A stretch of 64,000 bases of DNA from Streptomyces tuirus (lineage in GTDB: Bacteria > Actinomycetota > Actinomycetes > Streptomycetales > Streptomycetaceae). Location of the stretch: assembly GCA_018195615.1 (NCBI GenBank), contig JAGTPG010000002.1:4891501-4955500 (forward strand). Reading direction: 5' to 3'. The notes below the pieces were generated by a model that was not told the origin of the DNA, ran no database searches, and saw only the letters and a program-made list of their open reading frames with translations. The first letter of the stretch is position 1. Every line of letters starts with the position of its first letter. Positions 8,783-16,397 of the stretch are shown here, piece by piece. Both the position numbers and the translations under genes were made by a program.

Positions 8783-9515
8783 CGCCCAGGCTGCTCTGCT
8801 CCTCGGCAGACTCCTCACTCGCAGCGAAGCCAAGGGCGTCGCGGACAGGCTCGTCGACGGCGACACGCTCACTGCTGCCCTCAAGGCAGTCGCCCCAGGC
8901 CGACGAGTTGAGGCGAGGAGATTCCTGGCGGAGGCCGGCGAAGGCCCTGGGGCTGAGGCCCAGCGCATCGCCCTGCTGCGGGCGATAGAGGGGGCACGGA
9001 CCCTACCCACCACGCTCACACCCTTGTGGACGATGCCTGGGCACCTCGCCCGGAGCGGGCCACTGACTACGTCCGTGCCGTACTTGATCGCTAATGCGCG
9101 CCATGCGGTGACCTGCTCCACCTTCAACTTTCAGCGTACGTCTGGCGTGTGGACCGCTCTCCAGGAGGTCGCACAGCGCTCCGAAGTCGCGGTGCGGGTC
9201 TACCTCGACACCCGTGCGGCAGACGACCCGGGTGGCGTCCGAGCGCCGACGACATCCGAGGTTGCCCAGCATCTCAAGCCAGCCGAGGTGTGGCGCACCA
9301 AGACGTTCGGCGGCGCGTACGTCCGCAACCACGCCAAGTTCCTCGCCGTCGACCATCACCTGCTCCTGGTGACCAGCGCGAACTTCTCCTGGAGCGCGGA
9401 GAACAGCAATGTCGAGTTCGGTGTCGTGATCGACAACGCGAACCTTACGGAGACTGTCGAACGCGAGATGCGCGAAGTCGAGGGGACCCTGTACGAACGT
9501 GTACAGGAGGGGTAG
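8775..9515 (+). CDS. drmC: DISARM phospholipase-D-like protein DrmC
   Basis: 246 residues with one clear HKD motif, NHAKFLAVDHHLLLVTSANF (about residues 180-200), typical of the PLD/nuclease superfamily. The N-terminal half has only a degenerate counterpart. It is the third gene of the DISARM core and overlaps drmB by ATGAGTGA. In characterised DISARM systems DrmC is the PLD-domain component and has been reported as dispensable or accessory for some phages. It ends the operon; a gap of about 125 bp follows before an unrelated-looking pair of genes. Confidence 0.92.
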   Translation: MSDAQAALLLGRLLTRSEAKGVADRLVDGDTLTAALKAVAPGRRVEARRFLAEAGEGPGAEAQRIALLRAIEGARTLPTTLTPLWTMPGHLARSGPLTTSVPYLIANARHAVTCSTFNFQRTSGVWTALQEVAQRSEVAVRVYLDTRAADDPGGVRAPTTSEVAQHLKPAEVWRTKTFGGAYVRNHAKFLAVDHHLLLVTSANFSWSAENSNVEFGVVIDNANLTETVEREMREVEGTLYERVQEG

Positions 9516-9640
9516 CCGGTGCGATGTGCCAAGGGAGCCCAGGGACGCTGCAGCTTCTGTCGCGGTTCAGTCGGTGAGTCAAAAACCCTGCTCATCAGGT
9601 GACTTGAAACGTCACGGCACCTGCTGTCACTCCTTGTGCA

Positions 9641-10774
9641 GTGCGCAACGAGCCGACTACTGTCCTATCGGTGTCCAGCATTCCCGACCGAGTCCTGAGT
9701 CTGATCGAGAAGTCAGGCTTGAGCCGCGCTGACTTCGCTCAGCAGATCGGCTTGGCCGAAACCCAGCTCACCGATTCCCTCGACGGTCCACGAGGTTTCT
9801 CGACTGTAGAAGTTGCGCGCATCGCGCAGGCGTGCGACGTCTCCGTGAAGTGGCTGATCACCGGAACCGAGCCCCCACTGACGGTGGCGGGCAGGACCAC
9901 CACGGGGCAGGCCGGTGAGGCCGTTGCGGTGGCCCGCCAGTACACCTCGAGACGTGCGGACCTGGCCGGCATCGGATATCCGCAGCCCTGGCAGCCAGTA
10001 TCCGTGAGTCTGAGTGAGGGTACTTTCTCCGACCAAGGAGAGAGGCTGGCCCGCAAGGCCCTCGGAGTAGTGGTCGGCGCGGGCCGTTCGACATGGGACG
10101 GCGATCTGGCAGAGCTCCTTGAGGAGGTCTTCGGTGTCGATGTGGCTGTCGAGGACCTTGGTGAGGGTTTCGACGGCCTTGCCACCGCAACCCGTGAAGC
10201 CAAGCTGATCCTCCTGGCCACCACCTCCAACCCGGCACGTCAGCGCTTCACCCTCGCCCACGAGCTGGGGCATCTTCTCGCTGAGGACGATCAAGAGGTC
10301 CACCTCGACCGAGACATCTTCGACCCGGCCCAGAAGAAGGCACCGAGCGAACAACGTGCCAACGCCTTCGCATCCGCGTTCCTGATGCCAGAGCCTCTTC
10401 TCCGCGAAGACATCGCGCGCCGTGGCAGCCTGACGCAGGTTGATCATGCTGCCCTGGCCAGCCGGCTGATGGTGACACCCGAAGCGCTTGCCTACCGGCT
10501 GCTCCGCCTACGCATCATCGACGCCGGCACCTGCGACCGCTACAAGCGTATGTCCGCCAGTGAGGCGGCGGACCTTGTCGGCCGAGGTAAGGAGTTCGAG
10601 CGGCAATCAGTCGAATCAACAATGCGTAGAATCCCAGGCCCGCTCCTACGTGACACGCGCGCGGCCTACGAAGCCGGCCGGTCCACGCTTCGACCATACG
10701 CCAGCCTGATCGGGGTGGATGTCGACGAGCTCAGCCGCAGGCTCGAGGAACAGGCAGCCGGTGGTGAGTCATGA
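9641..10774 (+). CDS. XRE helix-turn-helix / ImmA-IrrE metalloprotease regulator
   Basis: 377 residues. An N-terminal XRE-type HTH (SRADFAQQIGLAETQLTDSL) is followed by a linker and an ImmA/IrrE (COG2856) zinc protease domain with the FTLAHELGHLLAEDD active site (about residues 205-220). Such proteins relieve repression by cleaving a regulator, or act as antitoxin-like partners. The gene overlaps the next one by ATGA. I saw no good ribosome binding site for GTG 9641; GTG 9671 is an alternative that keeps the whole HTH. An imperfect GTGAC/GTCAC repeat at 9599-9615 could be its operator. Confidence 0.82.
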   Translation: MRNEPTTVLSVSSIPDRVLSLIEKSGLSRADFAQQIGLAETQLTDSLDGPRGFSTVEVARIAQACDVSVKWLITGTEPPLTVAGRTTTGQAGEAVAVARQYTSRRADLAGIGYPQPWQPVSVSLSEGTFSDQGERLARKALGVVVGAGRSTWDGDLAELLEEVFGVDVAVEDLGEGFDGLATATREAKLILLATTSNPARQRFTLAHELGHLLAEDDQEVHLDRDIFDPAQKKAPSEQRANAFASAFLMPEPLLREDIARRGSLTQVDHAALASRLMVTPEALAYRLLRLRIIDAGTCDRYKRMSASEAADLVGRGKEFERQSVESTMRRIPGPLLRDTRAAYEAGRSTLRPYASLIGVDVDELSRRLEEQAAGGES

Positions 10775-11310
10775 GCGAGTTCCTCTTCCCTGACAACACG
10801 GTCCTGTGTAACTTCGCCGCTGTCGACCGTCTCGATATCTTGCGTGCGGCCTTAGACGGCCGGGGTAGATGGACGGCCGCCGTCGCCAACGAGGCCCAGA
10901 ACTCGGCGAGATGGATCCCTGCTTTGAGTAGCCTCGAACGGCACGGGTGGCTGGGAGAGGCCATCCGGATCACGACTGCAGAGGACATCGAGAAGATCTT
11001 CGATGAACGGAGCGCCGTGTTCGGTGGCAATCCTGAGAGGCTCCTCCAGCACCTTGGTGAGGCCGAAACGCTTTACATCATCAAGAACTGGGACGACTTC
11101 TCTGGCTCCTGGTGGATCTCGGACGACCGGGAGTCCCTGCGCTATGCCCAGCGACAGGGCATCACGACTGCGGAGACAGTCGACATGGTCCGTCTCGCGG
11201 TCGGGGACGGGCACATCGCGGCCCAGGACGGCTTCGATCTGATGAAGCAGATGTGGGATGTGAATCGTCGACCACGACTGCCTGACTCCGTCACAGATCT
11301 GAAGCCGTAA
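10771..11310 (+). CDS. PIN-like putative nuclease/toxin, partner of the XRE-ImmA gene
   Basis: 179 residues, translationally coupled to the upstream protease gene (ATGA). The acidic pattern fits a PIN-type RNase fold: FPDNTVLCNF at the start, LGEAETLYII in the middle and WWISDDRESLRYA near residue 115. The pairing resembles a toxin-antitoxin or immunity module in which the ImmA-domain protein controls a nuclease. Fold assignment is by motif spacing only, so the toxin role is an inference. It lies just behind DISARM, a typical place for extra defence genes. Confidence 0.62.
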   Translation: MSEFLFPDNTVLCNFAAVDRLDILRAALDGRGRWTAAVANEAQNSARWIPALSSLERHGWLGEAIRITTAEDIEKIFDERSAVFGGNPERLLQHLGEAETLYIIKNWDDFSGSWWISDDRESLRYAQRQGITTAETVDMVRLAVGDGHIAAQDGFDLMKQMWDVNRRPRLPDSVTDLKP

Positions 11311-11350
11311 CGACGTTCGTGCCGAAGTCCGTACTCATGGGGGACGTACT

Positions 11351-11806
11351 GTGGAAGCTGAGTTGACAGCCCTGGCAGTTTCCGGGGCCACGACACTCGT
11401 CGGGCTGATGGTTTCGGAAACCTGGACACAGGCGAGGGATCGAGTCGCTCGATTCTTCGCACGTGGCGGGGACCAGGGGTCTGCTGTGGAGGAACTGGGC
11501 CGGTCTCAACAGGAGCTCCTGGCGGCTCGTGCTGCCCAGGACGAACTCGCTGGAGCGGACATCGAGGCCGAATGGCGGACACGGCTGCGTCGTATTTTGC
11601 AGGACGACCCCCAAGCTGCCGAAGAACTCCGGTGCCTGCTCGCCGAGTTGGGACCCAGCGTCGATGACAACCACGGTGCGTCTGTGCACAACAGCATCAG
11701 CGGAGGCGTGCAGAATGGTCCTGTCGTCCAAGGGCAGAGCTTCTCCGGTCTGACCTTCGGCGTCCCAGGACGAGTTACGCCCGAGCAGGGGGCCAGCGGA
11801 CAGTGA
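11351..11806 (+). CDS. Small hypothetical protein with a glycine-rich tail of STAND-associated type
   Basis: 151 residues, GTG start after GGGGGA. The N-terminus is a weakly hydrophobic helix (ALAVSGATTLVGLMVSETW) followed by an Arg/Glu-rich helical region. The C-terminus has the pattern NSISGGVQNGPVVQG, then FSGLTFG. A similar VSGGVHFHHQ stretch opens the NB-ARC/TPR protein encoded at 12793-15194, which suggests the two families share a recruitment tail. I do not know a function. It may be an accessory of the STAND protein nearby, though it lies on the other strand. Confidence 0.55.
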   Translation: MEAELTALAVSGATTLVGLMVSETWTQARDRVARFFARGGDQGSAVEELGRSQQELLAARAAQDELAGADIEAEWRTRLRRILQDDPQAAEELRCLLAELGPSVDDNHGASVHNSISGGVQNGPVVQGQSFSGLTFGVPGRVTPEQGASGQ

Positions 11807-11938
11807 GGAGCGAGAGTCCTGAGGGCTTGCCTCAAGGACGACAAGCCAGAAACGAGCTGTCCGGGAGGAGCGGATCGCCGGGGGCGAAAGGCCGAATCGC
11901 AGCTCGCAAGCGGTACGCGTCCCACTAGGCTCCTGCTC

Positions 11939-12796
11939 ATGGCGGACGGCATGCGTATCGGCTTGATCTCCTTCGGCACGGCAGAGTTCGCCGCTCTGCA
12001 CGAAACGTGCGCCGCAGCGGGCCATGACCCGGTCGTCTACGCGTTCTCGCGTTCTATGCGCTCCCGCAAGCCCGCGGACGAGAGTGCGGCACGCGTTGCA
12101 GGCGAGATCACCGCAGCGCTGCCGGCGGGCGTCGACCTGCTGCTGCCGGGCAGTTGCGAAGGACTGGGTGCCTCGTTAGTCGGACACGGTCTTGACCTGC
12201 TCGTCTGCTATGGATTCTCGTGGCGGCTGCCACGATCCGTGCTGCAGATCCCGCGCTACGGCGTGCTCAACATTCACTCCTCGCTGCTGCCCAAATACCG
12301 CGGCCCGGCCCCAGTGCTCTGGGCGATCCGCAATGGCGACCCGGACCTGGGCGTGACAGTTCACCGTATGGACGAGGAATTCGACACTGGCCCGGTGCTG
12401 ACCCAGCAAGGCGGCGTTCCGCTGCCGGACGATGTGACTCCCCAGAGCCTGTGGACTGATCTGTCCCCAGTGCTGCGCAAACAGCTGAGCATTGCCCTGG
12501 ACCGGGTGCGAGACCCTTCGGCAGGCGAACCGCAGTCCGCCGACGGCATCAGTTATGCGGGGTTCCTGGAACCGGAGTTCTTCGCAGTCGACACCACAAT
12601 GACCGCGCGCCAGGTCCACAACCAGGTGCGGACGTTCCATTTCATGGGCCCGAACCTCGGCCCTACGGCAACGGTCAACGGCCGTCGGTCGAAGGTCCTG
12701 CGGACCAGCCTCACCCCAGTCAACGGAATCCGCCTGGACTGCGCCGACGCGCCCGTGTGGATTACGGCTTCGGAGCCCGTTGCGGCTGACGATTAG
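11939..12796 (+). CDS. Methionyl-tRNA formyltransferase-like enzyme (orphan formyltransferase)
   Basis: 285 residues of the formyltetrahydrofolate-dependent formyltransferase fold. The NIHSSLLPKYRG loop carries the Asn and His of the active site, and MDEEFDTGP supplies the Asp. The C-terminal domain is short. It sits alone in a defence island rather than next to def, priA or rsmB, so it is probably not the housekeeping Fmt; a nucleotide-sugar or amino-group formyltransferase is more likely. TAGGCT at 11926-11931 followed 7 bp later by the ATG looks like a -10 box of a leaderless gene. Its stop overlaps the stop of the convergent NB-ARC gene. Confidence 0.72.
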   Translation: MADGMRIGLISFGTAEFAALHETCAAAGHDPVVYAFSRSMRSRKPADESAARVAGEITAALPAGVDLLLPGSCEGLGASLVGHGLDLLVCYGFSWRLPRSVLQIPRYGVLNIHSSLLPKYRGPAPVLWAIRNGDPDLGVTVHRMDEEFDTGPVLTQQGGVPLPDDVTPQSLWTDLSPVLRKQLSIALDRVRDPSAGEPQSADGISYAGFLEPEFFAVDTTMTARQVHNQVRTFHFMGPNLGPTATVNGRRSKVLRTSLTPVNGIRLDCADAPVWITASEPVAADD

Positions 12797-15194
12797 CTAT
12801 CACCGTCATCACTCAGGCACTGTGCCACCTTCTCTGTGAGCGCGATAGCTCTGGGATCGTCGAACGAATCGAGCAGGTGGAGCGCTTCCCCTCGGGCGGC
12901 GCGTGCCGATTCGTGATCGCCCAGGGATGTCAGCGCTTCGGCCAGGTGTGCCTGGGCCCGGGCGAGTTGCCAGTGGGAGTCGAGCTGATGGTAGGTACGC
13001 GTGGCGCGTCGGTGCAGCTCTGCTGCCTCCTCGAAGCGTCCGAGCGACTGGCATGCCTTGCCCGCTCCGTCCAGTGCGGCAGCCTCCCGGGACGCATCAC
13101 CGAGCCTCTGCTGAACGGCGGCGGACTTCTGGAACAGGCGGAGGGATTCTTCAGGATTCCCGAGTGCTCGCTCGACTCGTGCCGCCTCGGTCCCCAATGC
13201 CCCTGCCACACCTGGTTGTTCTCGTCGTCCGCGATCGACAAGGCATCGCGAATCGAGCGGGCAGCCGCTTCGGGCTCGCCTGATGTGCGCTGTGCCCAGC
13301 TCAGCAGGCACAGAGCATTGCCCTCGCAAGCGCGGTCTCCGAGTTGGCGGAAGTCGTGCAGCACCTGCTCGATGAGGGCCCAGGCCTCCTCACCCTGGCC
13401 GAGTTCGCACAGCGTCTCCGCGAGGTTGCTCCGCACCAATGCCGTCCATCGGCGGTCGCCCAGGTTACGGAAGATCTCCGCGCCGTCCGTGAAGTGCGTC
13501 CTGGCCTCGTCGAGTCGACGCCGACGCAGTCCGAGCAGGCCGAGAGCGTTGATGGACACCCCCATGCCACGGCGGTCGCCGATACGCCGGCGAAGAGCCA
13601 GCGAGGCGCGATGATGCTCCTCCGCCTCATCGAGTCGCAATGCCTGGAAGGCAGCCTTGCCCAAAGATTCGAGCGCCTCTGCCTCACCGCCCTGCTCTCC
13701 GGTGCGTGCTGCAGCCTCGACAGCGATTCGGGCAGTGGCCTCCCAATCATCGAAGGCGTTCTGGTGCATGTAGACGGCCCGCAGTACCACGGCCAATCGC
13801 CATGCGATCTCGGGGAATCCGGCATCAGCGGCGGCGCGTGTGGCGGTGACGAGGTTGGCGCTTTCCGCGCGGTACCAGTCGAACGCTGACTGGTAGTTCT
13901 CGAAGTGGAGGGCCGTGGCGGGTGCGGGAATCCGGTCGTCCAGGTCGTAGCGGTCGAACGGCGCCATGGCGCACTGTGCCGCGTGCGCGGTGTGGAGGTA
14001 CCAGGCGAGACAGCGCCTGAGGATCTCTGTTCGCTCCGTCTCGCTCTCCTCCCGCCGGACCTGTTCCGACGCATAGGCCCGCAGCAGGTCATGGAACTCG
14101 TAGCGACCGGCGGGGCGTCGCTCCAGCAGATGGGCTCGCACCAATGTGTCCAACAGGCCCCGTACTTGGGCCGGATCGCTTCCGGCGAGGCTCACGGCGG
14201 CGGGCAGGCCGAACTCGTTGCCAGGGTGCAGGCCGAGTCGTCGGAAGAGCCGGGCGGCGGGGTCGGACAGCGCTCGGTAAGACCACTCGAAAACGCTGCG
14301 CATTGCGTCGGACCCCTCCTCGGCCTCGGCTGTTAGAACGCTCCACCGGGCCGATTCGTCGCGCAGGTCGTCGATCAGCTCGCCGAGCGGCATGGATGGC
14401 CAACCTGCTGCGCGTTCGGCGGCGATACGCAGTGCCAGAGGTAGTCCCGCGCACAGTCTGGCCAACGCCGCCAAGTCTCCCCGACGGTCGCTGGTCCGGT
14501 AATCGGCGGTGGCGGCACGCAGCAGTTCCACGGCGTCCGCCGTGGGGAACGTTGTGACGTCCAGGCGCAGTGCGCCTTCCTGGCGGACCAGGCCAGACAG
14601 GTCATCCCGGCTGGTCACCACGACGAGGCAACCGGAGGTGGCAGGCAGCAGCGGGCGGACCTGCGAGCTGTCCGCGGCATTGTCGAGTACGAGCAGCATG
14701 CGGCGCTCGGCGAGCAGTGACCGGAACATCGTCTCCCGGCGCTCCGGTTCGGCCGGCACATGCGTGGTGGGGACGCCGAGGTCCTCCAGGAAGCGGCCCA
14801 GTACTTCCTGCGGTGCAACAGGGGAGCCCGCGGTGTAGCCCCGCAGATTGGCGTAGAGCTCACCGCCCGGGAAATGCGACCGGATGCTGTGCGCCCAGTG
14901 CAGTGCCAGTGAGGTCTTGCCGACCCCAGCAGTCCCGGTGATAGCCGCTACGCGCACCACATTCGGCTCGTTATGGCGGTCCGCCACAAGACTGCTGAGG
15001 CGGGCTCGTTCCTCGGACCTGTTGACGAAGTGGCGTACGGAGCTTCGTAACTGATGCGGCACGATGACAGGCGCAGGCAGCGGCACCTGGTGGTGAAAAT
15101 GCACCCCGCCGCTGACCTCGCCAGCCTGCACGACCGTGTGTGCCGAAGCCGAGCCGTCGAACCGGTTGACCTGTCCCGGGATGTCGTCTCTCAT
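12793..15194 (-). pseudogene. NB-ARC/TPR STAND protein, frameshifted near 13,210
   Basis: The first about 660 residues are one frame: a tail-like VSGGVHFHHQ start, NB-ARC ATPase with Walker A GTAGVGKTSLA, Walker B MLLVLDNA, sensor VVTSRDD and GLPLAL, then TPR repeats. At about 13,205-13,220 the frame shifts, and TPR sequence continues in another frame to 12,793 (LGRFEEAAELHRRATRTY, then CLSDDGDS). Restored, the protein has about 800 residues. STAND proteins of this type act as signal-sensing switches, often in defence or regulation. It is the last gene of a three-gene operon and overlaps the DUF6879 stop by ATGA. The shift may be an assembly error. Confidence 0.8.
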
Positions 15195-15775
15195 CTCCGC
15201 GCTTGGCGCTGCGGGGGCGGAAGGGGCGCCACATGTCCGTCAAACCAGTGCGCCAATGGTTCACCGGCGTTGTAGACGTTCACGATGAGCTCCCGGCAAC
15301 GCAAGACGAGTTCGCGGTCGACAAACTTCCGCGCAGCTACCAGGATGCCCCGCTCGTCGTAGAGCGCCTGATACATCACCTGGTCTCCGAGAGTGGAGAT
15401 CTCCGGCAGAGGGCCGTCTTGCTCGTACTGGGCCACGCGGTCTGCGTCGGTGACATGGATGGGGCCCCCGCACTGGTCCCTGATACGCAGCGCGTGGAGC
15501 TCCCACTGCATGTAGTCGCTCAGCGGTTCCTCGACCACGCGGGCCCGCCGGGCCACGAAGCCGTTCTGCTCGACTTTGCGGTGGTACTCCGCCATGTCCG
15601 CGCGGCCCGCTTCCAGCAAGCGCAGGGACTCATCCCAGTCGCCACGCCAGAACGCCTCCCAGCTGTCATAGCCGGGTTCCTGGAACGTCTGCTGCCGTTC
15701 AAGCTTCCAGAATCCGAGATCGCCGCAGTGCCAGAAGTACTTCTCGAAGTCGGCGTAGTAGTCCTTGAGCGCCAT
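15191..15775 (-). CDS. DUF6879-like protein
   Basis: 194 residues, acidic and rich in Trp and Tyr (KYFWHCGDLGFWKLERQQTF, then SWEAFWRGDWDESLRLL). It resembles the actinobacterial DUF6879 family, whose role is unknown to me. I chose ATG 15775 because GGGAG lies a short distance upstream; the longer frame to 15811 has no such site. It lies between a small conserved protein and an NB-ARC/TPR protein in one minus-strand operon and overlaps the latter by ATGA, so it may act with that switch protein. Confidence 0.72.
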   Translation of the reverse strand: MALKDYYADFEKYFWHCGDLGFWKLERQQTFQEPGYDSWEAFWRGDWDESLRLLEAGRADMAEYHRKVEQNGFVARRARVVEEPLSDYMQWELHALRIRDQCGGPIHVTDADRVAQYEQDGPLPEISTLGDQVMYQALYDERGILVAARKFVDRELVLRCRELIVNVYNAGEPLAHWFDGHVAPLPPPQRQARR

Positions 15776-15803
15776 ACGCTCTCCCACCGCACCGTGCAGC
15801 GGA

Positions 15804-16070
15804 CTACGCATCCGGGATGTCCGCCTTGGCCGCGAGGATCGTCGCCCGGGGGATGATGACCAGCCGCTCTCCGGGATCGACTCGTACGTCGTCCGGAAGC
15901 CGCCCCTCGTAGGAAGCGGTCAGGTCCGCACCGATGACCGCGACATCTCCGTTGTCCAGCTCCCACATGTCAGGACAGCCGGTGTTCCCGGAAGTCTGCC
16001 CCAGCTCAAGAGACGACTTGCCCAGCCGCCGTGCGAAGGACGCCTCGGGATCGGCTTCCCACTTCGCCAT
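15804..16070 (-). CDS. Small conserved hypothetical protein upstream of DUF6879
   Basis: 88 residues from ATG 16070, picked because GGAGGAGAC is directly upstream. Longer starts to 16130 have no such signal. The sequence (LGQTSGNTGCPDMWELDNG, then VRVDPGERLVIIPRATIL) is compact and beta-rich, similar in style to small proteins that accompany DUF397/DUF6879 genes in Streptomyces. No function is known. It is the first gene of the operon leading to the NB-ARC/TPR protein; 28 bp separate it from the next start. Confidence 0.65.
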   Translation of the reverse strand: MAKWEADPEASFARRLGKSSLELGQTSGNTGCPDMWELDNGDVAVIGADLTASYEGRLPDDVRVDPGERLVIIPRATILAAKADIPDA

Positions 16071-16397
16071 GTCTCCTCCAGGTGCCAGCATCTGATGAAG
16101 GCTCAGCTCTGAGCGTGACGACATTATCACCTAGAGTGTTTGTTCGACTTCAAAATTCCCGCTCCTTCGTGGCGGCAGGCCTGCAATGCCCTACCCACTG
16201 ACGCGGTGGAGTAGTCACCCAGGACGCAGAGAGCGGTGATTCAGAGCCTGCCACCACCCGCCGAGCGGAACGATGGCTTGGAGGCTGCCACGCCCAGGCG
16301 TTGTCCAGCCACACGCGTACCTGGCCCAGGTCATGTCATACCAGGTCGCCAGCCATGCGTCGGCCGCGTAGCCAGCCCGGCGGTAGCGATTACCCGA
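16071..16397. other. Intergenic stretch without a recognisable gene
   Basis: About 330 bp between the start of the small DUF6879-operon gene and the end of the helicase gene. The AT-rich part at 16120-16165 probably holds the promoter of the leftward operon. I see no RNA gene or convincing hairpin in the rest. Confidence 0.5.

Noticed and set aside
12793..13329. Separate small TPR gene next to the NB-ARC gene
   Set aside because: It has no start signal and continues the TPR repeats of the upstream frame, so it is the second half of one frameshifted gene.
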